Notes: generated from the letters alone by a model not told the origin. A stretch of 64,000 bases of DNA from Streptomyces marincola (GCF_020410765.1 NZ_CP084541.1:3856001-3920000); one strand, 5' to 3'. Positions 10,891-19,919 are shown, counted from the stretch's first letter. Translations and numbers: made by a program.

Positions 10891-11390
10891 GCGGGGCGGG
10901 GACGGACGTCGAGGCGGTCGCCGCGGCGAACACCGCGCTGTACGACGCCCTCGAACGCGGCGACCTCGACGCGCTGTCCGCGCAGTGGCTGACCGAGGAC
11001 GTCAGCGTGGTGCACCCGGGGTGGCCGGTGATCACCGGGCGGCAGGACGTCATGCGCTCCTACGCGCTGATCATGGCCAACACCGAGTACATCCAGTTCT
11101 TCCTGACGGACGTCGAGGTGTCCGTCCTCGGTGACACGGCGCTCGTCACCTGCACGGAGAACATCCTCAGCGGCGGCCCGGCCGAGGAGGACGGCTCGGC
11201 GGGTCCGCTGGTCGGCGGCCTCGTGGTGGCGACGAACATCTTCCGGCGCGCCGGGGACGGCGCGTGGAAGGTGTGGGCGCGCCACGGCTCCCCGGTGCTG
11301 ATCGACCGCGACGACGAGGACGAGGACGACGAGGAGAACGGGGACGGGCCCGCGGAGGGCGGCCCCGGGGGCGTCACCGGCTTCGCCTGA
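10887..11390 (+). CDS. NTF2/SnoaL-like fold protein
   Basis: 167 residues. The pattern AAANTALYDALERGDLDALSAQWLTEDVSVVHPG, broken after LERGD by no gap, is the classic start of SnoaL/NTF2-like proteins. WKVWARHGSPV near the end matches the closing strand. The last 25 residues are acidic and glycine-rich. It is translationally coupled to folP, so it may help or follow folate metabolism, but no substrate is evident from the sequence. From memory, a protein of this type follows folP in many streptomycetes. Confidence 0.85.
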   Translation: MSGAGTDVEAVAAANTALYDALERGDLDALSAQWLTEDVSVVHPGWPVITGRQDVMRSYALIMANTEYIQFFLTDVEVSVLGDTALVTCTENILSGGPAEEDGSAGPLVGGLVVATNIFRRAGDGAWKVWARHGSPVLIDRDDEDEDDEENGDGPAEGGPGGVTGFA

Positions 11391-11538
11391 CGGCGGCGCG
11401 GCGGCCGTTCTCCCTGCGTCCCGGACCGCGCGCCCGTGTGCACGGGAACGTGCGGCGTTCCGTCGACGTGCCGTGAGCGGTCCGTCACCTCCGGCGCGCG
11501 CCCGCCCCGCCGTTGCCCGCCGCCCCGCTCCACGTTCG

Positions 11539-11568
11539 TTGCCGCGCCGCCAACCGATCGGATACGGT
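11539..11568 (+). promoter_or_regulatory. Candidate promoter of the type VII-like cassette
   Basis: TTGCCG (11539-11544) and TACGGT (11563-11568) are separated by 18 bases. The expected start near 11575 gives a leader of about 40 bases to GTG 11614. The rest of the 223-base gap after the NTF2-like gene shows nothing else that I can name. Confidence 0.4.
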
Positions 11569-11613
11569 CCCAAATCGAAAAAGAACGTGCACAAACGACC
11601 GGGGGAGTGCCGC

Positions 11614-12345
11614 GTGGCGCTGGCGGACGAACGCGTGGGGAACGAGGCCGGGACCGGGACCGGGGAGCCCGGGGCAGGCGAACCCGCGGCAGGGGCGGAG
11701 CCGAAGTCGGGCCAGGAGCCCGTGGCACGGCAGGAGCCCGCGCTCACCGGCCCGCCGACCCGGTACCGCATGATCACGCCCACCGACTGGTTCCGCATCC
11801 CGCTGCGCTCCGAGACCAAACGGGCCAGGGCCGTGCAGATCCTGGTCGACATGGCGTACCCGAACAAGGATGAATTCGCCACCAAGCGGCACGAGTTGCG
11901 CGAACTGCTCGGCAACGTGACCGACAGCGCCGCGCAGCGCGACGCCATCGAGATCTACCTGTCCACCCAGGCCGCGCTCGGCGTCCCGATCCCGGCCAGC
12001 CTCATGGTGACCGCGGAGCCCGAGCACCCCACCGCTACCCAGCAGTTGCCGCCCGCGACGCTGGCCGACGGCATCCGCGACAAGTACCACGGGCAGGCCG
12101 AGGTCTCGGTGGTGCGGCTGCCCTCGGGCGAGGCCGTGCGCTGCCGCAGGACGGAACTCAGCGAGGACTCCAAGGAACTGGGACAGCCCGAGGAGCGTCC
12201 CAACACGTTGCTTGAGTTCTACCTGCCCGTCCCGTACTCGACCGCGTGGCTGGTGCTGACGTTCAGCGCCCCGCTGCGCGAACTCGCGGACGCACAGGTG
12301 GAGATGTTCGACGCCATCGCCGGTTCGTTCCGGTGGTCGGAGTAG
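11614..12345 (+). CDS. Unknown protein, first gene of the type VII-like cassette
   Basis: 243 residues. The first 45 are Gly/Glu/Ala-rich and probably disordered. A folded region starts at DWFRIPLRSETKRARAVQ and ends in a strand-helix pattern, TAWLVLTFSAPLRELADAQ then VEMFDAIAGSFRW. That ending resembles the close of PsbP/Mog1-like domains. A similar ending is seen in the fifth gene of the cassette. GTG 11614 has GGGGGAG 6 bases upstream. There is no signal peptide or membrane segment. It lies 41 bases ahead of the EspC-like gene. I do not recognise a defined family. Confidence 0.75.
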   Translation: MALADERVGNEAGTGTGEPGAGEPAAGAEPKSGQEPVARQEPALTGPPTRYRMITPTDWFRIPLRSETKRARAVQILVDMAYPNKDEFATKRHELRELLGNVTDSAAQRDAIEIYLSTQAALGVPIPASLMVTAEPEHPTATQQLPPATLADGIRDKYHGQAEVSVVRLPSGEAVRCRRTELSEDSKELGQPEERPNTLLEFYLPVPYSTAWLVLTFSAPLRELADAQVEMFDAIAGSFRWSE

Positions 12346-12386
12346 CGGGCGGCTGACCGGGCCCGCGAGTGCGAGGAAGAGGGGGA

Positions 12387-12680
12387 ATGGGATACGACCT
12401 CGAAATCACCGTGGACGAAGTCCGCGAGCTGGGCGAGAAACTGCGCCTGGTGGCCACCGAGTTCGAGAACGCGGAGGACGTCGCCTCCGAGTACGCCGAC
12501 GAAGTGGGCCACGACGGCCTCGCGGGCGAGCTTGAGGAGTTCGCGGAGAACTGGCGCATCCACCGCAACAAGCTGATGGAGAGCCTGGAGAGCTTCGCCG
12601 AGAAGGCCAGGGAGGCCGCCGACGGCTACGACGGCGTCGAGAACGACCTCGTCGACGCGATTGAAGGGAACAACGGGTGA
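12387..12680 (+). CDS. WXG100/EspC-like small helical protein
   Basis: 97 residues, acidic, all-helical in appearance. It has a central turn between two long helices, ending in AREAADGYDGVENDLVDAIEG. Length, the single Trp (ENWRIHR) in mid-protein and the closing Ala-x-x-Tyr-x-x-x-Glu pattern match EspC/WXG100-type partners of type VII secretion. The strict Trp-x-Gly is absent. ATG 12387 has GGGGG upstream. Its stop overlaps the start of the next gene by 4 bases, so the two are likely made together as a pair. Confidence 0.78.
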   Translation: MGYDLEITVDEVRELGEKLRLVATEFENAEDVASEYADEVGHDGLAGELEEFAENWRIHRNKLMESLESFAEKAREAADGYDGVENDLVDAIEGNNG

Positions 12681-14209
12681 GCAGGCCCGCCGACTGGCAC
12701 CCGCTGACACACGACGGGCGCGACCCGATCCCCGGCGACTGGGAGATGGTGCAGGAGGCCGCGGCGCGCTACCGGCGCACCGCCGACGCGATCCAACGCG
12801 CCAAGGAACTGCTCGGAGACGTCACCGACAGCCAGGACGGCTGGCGGTCGCCCGCGGGCGAGGCGTTCCGCGAGAAGGCCACCGAGCTGTCCGACGACAT
12901 CTGGAAGGCGTGGGGCCGCTACGACGCCGCCGCCGACGCGCTGGCCGCCTACTGGCCGGAGCTTGAGGACGCGCAGACCGAGAGCCTGTCGCTGCGCACC
13001 CAGGCCATCGACGCCCAGGAGCAGATCAGCAGCCTCACCGGCCAGTACGCGAGCGCGCAGCAGGAGGTGCGGGACGCCGAGGACTCCGAGGCGGACGACG
13101 CGCAGGACGCCCTCGACGACGCGAACGCGCGGCTCAGCAGCCTCGACGGCCAGCTGACGAACGCGCACGGCCAGCTGGAGTCGTTGCGCACCCAACTGCG
13201 CGGCCTCATCGAGGAGAAGGACGCCGCCGCCCAGCGGGCCGCCACCGCCATCGGGGACTTCATCGGCGGGGACGGCCTCAAGGACGGCATCCTCGACCAC
13301 ATCGGCGCGTTCTTCGACGCCATCAAGAACATCCTGATCGTCATCGGGGAATGGGCCGGGAGGATCGCCGCCATCTGCGGGGTCCTGGCGCTGCTCGTCA
13401 GCTGGATACCCGTGATCGGGCAGGCGCTGGCCGGCGTCCTCGGCACCATCGCGCTCGTGGCCGGCGCCCTCTCCGCGATCGGCAACGCCCTCCAGGGCAA
13501 GTGGCTGAACTTCGCCCTCGACATCATCGGCATCGCGACCTTCGGCCTCGGCCGGGCCATCGCCCCGGCGCTCTCCAGCGCGGGCGGCGCGGCGCGCTTC
13601 GGCGCGTTCCGCAGCGTCATGCAGGTCTCCACCGGCAACCGGGCGGCGCGCAACGCCATCGCCGCCGGCATCGTCGGGGACGGCGCCGCGCTGGCCGGGC
13701 GCGCGGGCACCGCGTTCTCCCGGCCGTCGGGCCTGCTGGGCTGGGGCCGGGCGTCGTTCGGCGGACTCGGCACCGAGCTGGCGCAGAACCTGGGCGTGCT
13801 GCGGCACGGCGGCAACTGGGGCAGCGGCTTCTCCCAGGGCCTGGCCGGCCTGCGGAACATCCCGACCACCATCGGGGAGGCCGGCCTCGGCAGGTCGCTC
13901 CAGGCCGGGGCGCACCAGTTCTTCGGCCAGGGCGAGGCCGCGGCCGACGCGCTCGCGCTCGGCCGGGCCGCGAACGCCGGCGCCGACGTGGGCGGGCTCG
14001 GCGCGACCGGCGGCATCTCGGCCGGCTCGGCCGCGCTCGGCTCCGCCTCGGGCAACTACGGCCTGTTCGGCGTCGAGGGCGTGGACTCGCTGTGGAACTG
14101 GCCCGGCTTCTCCGAGGGCGACCACCCGCTGGTCGGCGACCTCGTCCAGCCGGGCGACCTCGACTACGACGTCGAGGAAGCCACCCTCCCGGAGCCCGCC
14201 ACCCGATGA
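12677..14209 (+). CDS. Putative type VII secretion-signal protein with coiled coil and hydrophobic domain
   Basis: 510 residues. Residues 20-105 form a WXG100-like module (DGWRSPAGEAFREKA at 54-68, then ALAAYWPELEDAQ). Residues 105-190 form a Gln/Asp/Ala-rich coiled coil. Residues 225-295 are strongly hydrophobic, with WIPVIGQALAGVLGTIALVAGALSAIGN. The rest is Gly/Ala-rich and ends in an acidic tail (DLDYDVEEATLPEP). This is the layout of LXG/T7SS-signal polymorphic proteins, but I see no recognised toxin domain at the C-terminus. GTG 12677 is coupled to the EspC-like gene. Secretion is inferred. Confidence 0.72.
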   Translation: MSRPADWHPLTHDGRDPIPGDWEMVQEAAARYRRTADAIQRAKELLGDVTDSQDGWRSPAGEAFREKATELSDDIWKAWGRYDAAADALAAYWPELEDAQTESLSLRTQAIDAQEQISSLTGQYASAQQEVRDAEDSEADDAQDALDDANARLSSLDGQLTNAHGQLESLRTQLRGLIEEKDAAAQRAATAIGDFIGGDGLKDGILDHIGAFFDAIKNILIVIGEWAGRIAAICGVLALLVSWIPVIGQALAGVLGTIALVAGALSAIGNALQGKWLNFALDIIGIATFGLGRAIAPALSSAGGAARFGAFRSVMQVSTGNRAARNAIAAGIVGDGAALAGRAGTAFSRPSGLLGWGRASFGGLGTELAQNLGVLRHGGNWGSGFSQGLAGLRNIPTTIGEAGLGRSLQAGAHQFFGQGEAAADALALGRAANAGADVGGLGATGGISAGSAALGSASGNYGLFGVEGVDSLWNWPGFSEGDHPLVGDLVQPGDLDYDVEEATLPEPATR

Positions 14210-15594
14210 ACACGGTGCCGCCCGTCCTGTTCGCCGCGCAGCGCCCCCTGGCCCGCTGGGGGGTGCTGCGGCGCGCCCGCGTCACGGTCGACGACGGCCG
14301 CCTCGTGGTCCGCGACCGCTTCCGCGCCCACGCCTGGCCGGTGGGCCCGCGCGGCATCGCCTCCGCCGTGCACGTCGACGGCCGGCTGTGCCCCTCGGCC
14401 TCGGGCGCCCGGCTGCGCAACCTCGGCAAGGGCCGGCCCAGCGAGGCCGGCGGCTGCCTGCACCTGTGCGACGGCGAGGGGCGGGCGCTGGCCTGCCTCG
14501 TGCTGAGCGACTGGCAGCCGAACGGCGCCCTGCCCGTTCCGCTGGAGACGCCCGACGCGGTGGCGACCGCCGTCAACGGCGTCGGGCGGGGCGGCCACCT
14601 CGAACGCTCCGGCGTGGCCGCGTTCCTGCGGCACCACGGCATCGCCGTGCGCGTCGCGCCCGAGGGCGCGGAGCCGCCGCGCGCGCCCGCGTTCGCCGGC
14701 ACCCTGCGGCCGGGGCCGAAGGACGGGCCCGCGGTGCTGCCGATGCTGCTGGGCCTCGCCCAGCTGCTCGTGCTCGGCCTCGGCTCGTTCTTCGTCGGCG
14801 GCGCCACCGGCGACGAGGGCATCTGGGCGGTGCTGGTCTCCGTGCCGTTCCTCGTCTTCGCCCTGTGCACGGCCGGGGCCGCGTTCGCCCTGGGCCTGGC
14901 CGGAGCCCGCGCGGAACGCCCCGCCCTGGCCGAACTGCGCCCGAGCCCGGGCATCGCGGTGACGCGCGGCTTCCTGCGGCGCGCCGCCGTGCGCCTGACC
15001 GACGAGGCGCTCGAACTGCGCACCGCGCAGCACGAGAAGCGGCTCGTGCCGCCGCCCGCCGACCCGGTGCTGGGCGTGCGGGAGGCCGTGGTGTTCGAGG
15101 ACGACGGACGGCCCTGGGGCGTCGCGCTGACCGACGACCGGCAGGTCGCGCAGGTGTTCCTGCACGGGGACACCTGGCTCGCCGGCGATCCGGGGCTCGG
15201 CAGGCTGCGCGACTTCTGCGCCCGCGCGGGCATCGGCCTGCGCAGGCAGCCGCTGCCCGCGTTCCCCGGGCGCCGGCCGGAGGACCGCACCGCGCGCCGG
15301 TGGCGCGCGGGCGACTACGGGCTGAACGACCTGTTCGCCTACTCGGTGCTGATGCCGTCCATCGTCGCGGTCGGCGCCGTGCCGGCCTTCTTCGGCATGG
15401 CGGGCGGGAACGTCGACTGGGCGCCGTTCCCCGTCGTCTTCGGACTGGCGTTCGCGATCGGTGTCGTACCGTACGTGATCCGGGGCGCCGTCCGGAAGTG
15501 GTCGCTGAACCGGCTCGTCCCGGCAGGCCCGGCGCCCGACGCGAGGTCCGGGGCGGTGCAGGCCCCCGGAGACGAAGGAGCTGCGACGCTGTGA
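14206..15594 (+). CDS. Four-helix membrane protein with internal duplication
   Basis: 462 residues in two similar halves. Each half has a PH-like strand region (WGVLRRARVTVDDGRL at 18-33 and RGFLRRAAVRLTDEALEL after the middle). A short helix with FLRHHGIAVRV or FCARAGIGLRR follows, then a pair of membrane segments (about 174-232 and 385-440). The repeat suggests gene duplication and fusion. ATG 14206 overlaps the preceding stop by 4 bases, as does its own stop with the next gene. The family is not recognised; a membrane partner for the secreted-type protein upstream is one possibility. Confidence 0.75.
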   Translation: MNTVPPVLFAAQRPLARWGVLRRARVTVDDGRLVVRDRFRAHAWPVGPRGIASAVHVDGRLCPSASGARLRNLGKGRPSEAGGCLHLCDGEGRALACLVLSDWQPNGALPVPLETPDAVATAVNGVGRGGHLERSGVAAFLRHHGIAVRVAPEGAEPPRAPAFAGTLRPGPKDGPAVLPMLLGLAQLLVLGLGSFFVGGATGDEGIWAVLVSVPFLVFALCTAGAAFALGLAGARAERPALAELRPSPGIAVTRGFLRRAAVRLTDEALELRTAQHEKRLVPPPADPVLGVREAVVFEDDGRPWGVALTDDRQVAQVFLHGDTWLAGDPGLGRLRDFCARAGIGLRRQPLPAFPGRRPEDRTARRWRAGDYGLNDLFAYSVLMPSIVAVGAVPAFFGMAGGNVDWAPFPVVFGLAFAIGVVPYVIRGAVRKWSLNRLVPAGPAPDARSGAVQAPGDEGAATL

Positions 15595-16238
15595 CCGATG
15601 CCCGGAACCAGGTTGGCGCGACCACGTGGGTGGCCGCGTTCGAGCACCCTGAGGAGTTCTGGCTCCAACTGGACATGGGGGCCGCCGACGTGGCCGAGCA
15701 GGCCGCCCAGGCGATAGCCGACCGGGGAGGCGAGCTGAGCCAGGACTACGCGGAGGCCGTGTACCCGGAGCTCCAGGTGATCAGGGACGGCGCGTTGGAG
15801 CGCGACGCGTCGCCCGTGGCCGTCTACGTGCCCCCGGAGCCGCTGACATCGCGCCCGCTCGTGCCCGTCACGGCGTTCGTGGCGCCGCTGCCCGCGACGG
15901 CGGAGCAGAGCACCGTCGCGGCGATGGCCGAACTGGCCGCGAGGCCGCAGCCCTACCGCTACCGCGACCCGTTGATCAGCACGGTCGACCTCCCGGCGGG
16001 CCCGGCCTGCCGGGTGCACGAGCTGGTGCTGAACGAGCCGGGCGAGGACGGGCGGCGGGTGATGACCGAGTACGTCTCGTACTACGTGGTGCCGCCCGGC
16101 TACGGCAAGGGCTTCGTCGAACTCACCGTCACCTGGCCGAGCCCGACCCTGGGCGCGGCCATGGAGGAGACGGCCGACGAGATCGCGGCCACGCTGACCA
16201 TCAGCCGGCAGGAGACCGCCGCGGAGGGAACGTCATGA
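15591..16238 (+). CDS. Unknown protein with PsbP/Mog1-like ending
   Basis: 215 residues, soluble and acidic. It opens with VTDARNQVGATTWVAAFEHPEEFW. Its C-terminal third reads GFVELTVTWPSPTLGAAME then ADEIAATLTISR. This resembles the ending of the first gene of the cassette (a strand, a Pro-rich turn, then a helix ending in A-x-x-x-T/S-F/L). The two may be distant paralogues. GTG 15591 is coupled to the upstream membrane-protein gene and the 3' end overlaps the next gene by 4 bases. No signal peptide is seen. Confidence 0.72.
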   Translation: MTDARNQVGATTWVAAFEHPEEFWLQLDMGAADVAEQAAQAIADRGGELSQDYAEAVYPELQVIRDGALERDASPVAVYVPPEPLTSRPLVPVTAFVAPLPATAEQSTVAAMAELAARPQPYRYRDPLISTVDLPAGPACRVHELVLNEPGEDGRRVMTEYVSYYVVPPGYGKGFVELTVTWPSPTLGAAMEETADEIAATLTISRQETAAEGTS

Positions 16239-16582
16239 GCGGCGCGGAGCCCGAGTTCGTCTTCGACGAGGTCCAGATCGGCAAGGGGCTGCGGCCCGTC
16301 GCGCAGCACGGCTTCGTCGTCGTGGACCGGGGGACGCTGACGCTCCTCGGCAGCGACCGGCAGCCCATCGACAGCGCGCCGCTCGGGCAGATCTCGGGCA
16401 ACCTCGTGCGCTTCACCCGGGGCAAGACGGTCGCGCTCACGGTGAACGGCACCAAGTATCTGGTGTCCCCCGGCTGGGGCGCGCGCCCCTTCCTGGTGCT
16501 GCCGGGCACGACCGAGCACGTGAACACGGCGGCGCAGGCACTGCTCAAGCTGGTCGCGGCGGGCGGCGGCAGGACGGCCTGA
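16235..16582 (+). CDS. Small PH-like protein closing the cassette
   Basis: 115 residues, mostly beta-strand pattern followed by one C-terminal helix (TEHVNTAAQALLKLVAAG). The run FVVVDRGTLTLLGSDRQPIDSAPLGQI and VALTVNGTKYLV suggests a small PH-like barrel similar in tone to the repeats of the 462-residue membrane protein. It is coupled by a 4-base overlap to the gene before it and is the last gene of the run. Function is unknown. Confidence 0.7.
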   Translation: MSGAEPEFVFDEVQIGKGLRPVAQHGFVVVDRGTLTLLGSDRQPIDSAPLGQISGNLVRFTRGKTVALTVNGTKYLVSPGWGARPFLVLPGTTEHVNTAAQALLKLVAAGGGRTA

Positions 16583-16625
16583 GCGCGGGGGCGTGCGCGG
16601 GCGCGCGGCGCCCGTCGGCCGCCGG

Positions 16626-18185
16626 TCAGTCCCGGCGTTCCGCCGACTCCTCCCGGCCGGCTCCGTCCCGCGTCGCCGCGGGCGGCCCGCCGTCCGCCGC
16701 GCCCCCCGGCCTGTCCTCCGCGACGCGCCCGTCCGCACCGTGCCCCGGCGCGGCGGTGTGCTGCGCTGCGTCCGGGGCGGGCGCGGCGTTCTCCGGCGCG
16801 GCCTGGTCCTGTGCGGCGTTGTCCTGCGCGTCCGCCTCCGGGGCGGGTGCGGCGGCGCCGGTGAGCCAGCGTTCCGGGGCCGCGCTGCCCCGGCCCAGCC
16901 GGGAACGGCCGGCCTGCGCCGCCACCTCGCGCTCCGCGTAGTCCGCGTCCTGGAGGCGCGCGCTCGCCGTGCCGTTCGCGCCGTGGTCGACGTGGATGTC
17001 GGCAAGCCGCAGCCGCTGCATCCACGGGCCCTGCGTCAGCCGGACGCTCTGCACCTTCGCGTGCGGCACCAGCGTGTGCGTTCTGCGCAGGCGCCCCCGC
17101 CGCGCGACGAACACCGTGCCGGTCACGCCGTGCCCGTACCCGACCCGCCACACCGGCAGCGCCCAGCGCGCCCGGCGCGGCGCGGGGCCGACCGCCGCCA
17201 TCGCCTCGTCGATGTCGACGGCCGGCAGGAAGCGCCCGATCAGCGCCGCCGCGACCTCCTTGGTCGCGACGGGCAGCAGCAGCCCGCTCTCGTTGCCCGC
17301 GCCCGCGACCTCGAGTTCGACGCGGACCCAGCCGCGCGGGCGCCACAGCAGCGGCTCCACGATCCGCACGGACTGCACCCGGCCGGGCGGCACGGTCGCG
17401 TGCTCCCGCTGGAGCAGCCCGTGGTCCAGCCGCAGCCCGTCGGGCGACTCGCCCACCGTCCAGCCGTACTGGCTGAGGAAGCTGCCGAGCCCGGCCTGCC
17501 ACACCGCCGCGAACATCGGCACCGCCACGACGAGCGCCGCGAACCAGCTTGAGGTCGCCGACCAGATCAACGGGGTCACCACCGCCGCGAGCAGCAGGGA
17601 CCCCCACGTGCTGCCGAGCAGCGCGAGCGCCCAGCCGAGCGTGCGCGACTCGACCCGGAACAGCTCCCGCGCCGGGGCCTCGCCCGCGGTCGGCGCCGCC
17701 TCGGGCGCGATGCCCGCGGCCCTGGCCAGCAGTTCGGCGCGCAGCTCGCGGGCCTCGCGCTCGTCGAGGAACGCCAGCTCGTCGGCCGCGCCCGAGCCCA
17801 CCACGTCCATCTTCAACTTCGCCACGCCGAGCGCCCGCGCCAGCAGGGGCCGCGTGATGTCGATGGACTGGATGCGGTCGAGCCGCAGGTGCGCCGCCCG
17901 CCGGAACAGCAGGCCCGTCCTGATGCGCAGTTCCGTGTCGGTCACGAGGTAGCGCGTCACGCGCCACGACAGCCAGCCGTAGCAGGCCGCGCACAGCAGG
18001 ACGCCCGCCACCAGCAGCGCGGGCCACACGAAGCCGAGCGAGTCCGACCACGAGCCGATCTGGTCCGCGTTCTGGAGCCCGACGGCGAACAGGCCGGCCA
18101 GCGGCGCCCAGGCCCGCCGCCACGGGGTGAGCGGGTGCAGCCGCTTCCCGCTGCCCGCCGGGAAGTCCTCCGTGCCACCGCTCAT
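16626..18185 (-). CDS. Large bacterial PH-domain (YdbT-like) membrane protein
   Basis: 519 residues. Two hydrophobic N-terminal segments (about 25-65) are followed by a bPH2 unit (YLVTDTELRIRTGLLFRR ... RLDRIQSIDI). Further membrane segments and a second bPH2-like unit follow (DGLRLDHGLLQREHATVP ... RVQSVRI). A third occurs near GTVFVARRGRLRRTHTLVPHAKVQSVRL. The last 130 residues are a low-complexity Ala/Glu/Asp/Pro tail. It lies one base after the YdbS-like gene, so the two form an operon. YdbS/YdbT pairs are membrane proteins of uncertain role, implicated in B. subtilis in resistance to some bacteriocins. Confidence 0.88.
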   Translation of the reverse strand: MSGGTEDFPAGSGKRLHPLTPWRRAWAPLAGLFAVGLQNADQIGSWSDSLGFVWPALLVAGVLLCAACYGWLSWRVTRYLVTDTELRIRTGLLFRRAAHLRLDRIQSIDITRPLLARALGVAKLKMDVVGSGAADELAFLDEREARELRAELLARAAGIAPEAAPTAGEAPARELFRVESRTLGWALALLGSTWGSLLLAAVVTPLIWSATSSWFAALVVAVPMFAAVWQAGLGSFLSQYGWTVGESPDGLRLDHGLLQREHATVPPGRVQSVRIVEPLLWRPRGWVRVELEVAGAGNESGLLLPVATKEVAAALIGRFLPAVDIDEAMAAVGPAPRRARWALPVWRVGYGHGVTGTVFVARRGRLRRTHTLVPHAKVQSVRLTQGPWMQRLRLADIHVDHGANGTASARLQDADYAEREVAAQAGRSRLGRGSAAPERWLTGAAAPAPEADAQDNAAQDQAAPENAAPAPDAAQHTAAPGHGADGRVAEDRPGGAADGGPPAATRDGAGREESAERRD

Positions 18186-18186
18186 G

Positions 18187-18699
18187 TCACAGCCCCGCGG
18201 AACGGGCCTCGCCCAGCTCCGTGAGGCGGTCGCGCAGCCGCTGCGCCTCGGCCGGGTCGAGTCCGGGAATCGTGGCGTCCGTGGCCGCCGCCGCGGTGTG
18301 CAACTGGAGCCGCGCCAGGCCGAACTTGCGGTCGAGCGGCCCCGACGTCACCTCGACCAGCTGCATCCTGCCGTACGGGACGACCGTCACCTTGCGCCAC
18401 AGCACGCCGCGGCTGATGAGCAGGTCGTCGTCGCGTTCGAGGTAGCCCCAGGAGTGCCAGTTGCGGCTCAGCGCCCCCCAGCCCCACGCCGCCGCGGCCA
18501 GCGGCGGCAGCGCGAGCAGCGCGAACGCCCCGGCGCCGAGCAGCGGCGGCAGCAGGCCGCAGAGCAGGGCGAGCGGGCCGAGCCAGAGCACCAGCAGGAG
18601 CCGGCGCATGCGCAGCAGCGCGGGCAGCACCGGCCGCCAGGTCTCGCCGGCCTCACCGGTCCCCCCGCGCGGTCCCGGTCCTCGTGCCACCGTGTCCAT
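18187..18699 (-). CDS. Small bacterial PH-domain (YdbS-like) membrane protein
   Basis: 170 residues, with two membrane helices (about 32-75) and one bPH2 domain ([21 protein letters not shown] then [10 protein letters not shown] and [11 protein letters not shown]). ATG 18699 lies 8 bases after TAAGCT (18708-18713 on the minus strand), a possible leaderless promoter. It is the first gene of the operon with the 519-residue protein. The longer frame upstream enters the nuoD gene on the other strand and is not used. Confidence 0.86.
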   Translation of the reverse strand: MDTVARGPGPRGGTGEAGETWRPVLPALLRMRRLLLVLWLGPLALLCGLLPPLLGAGAFALLALPPLAAAAWGWGALSRNWHSWGYLERDDDLLISRGVLWRKVTVVPYGRMQLVEVTSGPLDRKFGLARLQLHTAAAATDATIPGLDPAEAQRLRDRLTELGEARSAGL

Positions 18700-18741
18700 G
18701 GTCCGCAAGCTTAGAACGGGCGCGGGCGGGCCGAGAGGTGA

Positions 18742-18747
18742 AAGACT
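18742..18747 (+). promoter_or_regulatory. -10 element of the orphan nuoD (leaderless-type)
   Basis: AAGACT, 7 bases before ATG 18755. The divergent YdbS-like gene starts only 55 bases away. Confidence 0.35.
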
Positions 18748-18754
18748 GAGCGGC

Positions 18755-19897
18755 ATGGCGGAGACGACGGTCGGGATCGGCGGGGCCGCGGAAAGTACGG
18801 ACATGGTCCTCAACATCGGGCCCCAGCACCCCGCGACGCACGGCGTGCTGCGGTTGCGCCTGGTGGTCGACGGGGAGCGCATCACGCGGGCCGAGCCGGT
18901 GGTGGGCTACATGCACCGGGGCGCGGAGAAGCTGTTCGAGGCGCGCGACTACCGCCAGATCATCGTGCTGGCCAATCGGCACGACTGGCTGTCGGCGTTC
19001 TCCAACGAACTGGGCGTGGTCCTCGCCGTCGAGCGCATGCTCGGGATGGAGGTGCCGGAGCGCGCCGTGTGGCTGCGGACGCTGCTCGCCGAGCTGAACC
19101 GCGTCCTCAACCACCTGATGTTCCTCGGCTCCTACCCGCTCGAACTGGGCGGTCTCACGCCGATGTTCTACGCCTTCACCGAACGCGAGGACCTCCAGCA
19201 GGTGATGGAGGAGGTCTCCGGCGGGCGCATGCACTACATGTTCAACCGCGTCGGCGGCCTGAAGGACGAGCTGCCGGCCGGCTGGACGGGCCGGGCCAGG
19301 GACGCGGTCGCCGCCGTGCGCGGCCGGCTGGGCCGCTTCGACGACATGGTGCTCGGCAACGAGGTGTTCCTGGCCCGCACGCGCGGGGTCGGCGTGCTCT
19401 CCGCCGAGGCCGTCCACGCCTACGGCGTGTCCGGGCCCATCGCGCGGGCCAGCGGCGTCGACTTCGACCTGCGCCGGGACGAGCCGTACCTGGCCTACGG
19501 CGAGCTGGGCGGCGTGCTGCGCGTGGCGACCAGGGAGGCGGGGGACTGCCTGGCCAGGTTCGAGGTCCTGCTCGACCAGACGAGGAACGCGCTCGACCTG
19601 GCCGACGCCTGCCTCGACCGGCTCGCCGAGCTGCCGCCAGGACCCGTCAACCAGCGGCTGCCCAAGGTGCTGAAGGCACCCGAGGGCGCCACGTACGCGT
19701 GGACCGAGAACCCTTTGGGCCTCAACGGCTACTACCTGGTCTCCAAGGGCGAGAAGACCCCGTACCGGTTGAAGCTGCGCTCCGCCTCGTTCAACAACAT
19801 CCAGGCGCTCGGCGAGCTGCTGCCCGGCACGCTGGTCTCGGACATGGTGGCCATCCTCGGGTCGTTCTTCTTCGTCGTCGGCGACATCGACAAGTGA
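18755..19897 (+). CDS. nuoD: NADH-quinone oxidoreductase subunit D-like protein (stand-alone NuoD2)
   Basis: 380 residues, full-length 49-kDa-subunit fold. It has [13 protein letters not shown] at 22-34, HRGAEKL at 54-60, [26 protein letters not shown] and the closing [15 protein letters not shown]. In complex I this subunit lines the quinone pocket next to cluster N2. No other nuo gene is present here, so it is an orphan paralogue; from memory S. coelicolor has the same lone nuoD2 in this context. It is convergent with a MidA-type methyltransferase, the family whose mitochondrial member modifies this very subunit. Confidence 0.93.
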   Translation: MAETTVGIGGAAESTDMVLNIGPQHPATHGVLRLRLVVDGERITRAEPVVGYMHRGAEKLFEARDYRQIIVLANRHDWLSAFSNELGVVLAVERMLGMEVPERAVWLRTLLAELNRVLNHLMFLGSYPLELGGLTPMFYAFTEREDLQQVMEEVSGGRMHYMFNRVGGLKDELPAGWTGRARDAVAAVRGRLGRFDDMVLGNEVFLARTRGVGVLSAEAVHAYGVSGPIARASGVDFDLRRDEPYLAYGELGGVLRVATREAGDCLARFEVLLDQTRNALDLADACLDRLAELPPGPVNQRLPKVLKAPEGATYAWTENPLGLNGYYLVSKGEKTPYRLKLRSASFNNIQALGELLPGTLVSDMVAILGSFFFVVGDIDK

Positions 19898-19919
19898 CCC
19901 GCGGGCCGGCGCGGGCCCC

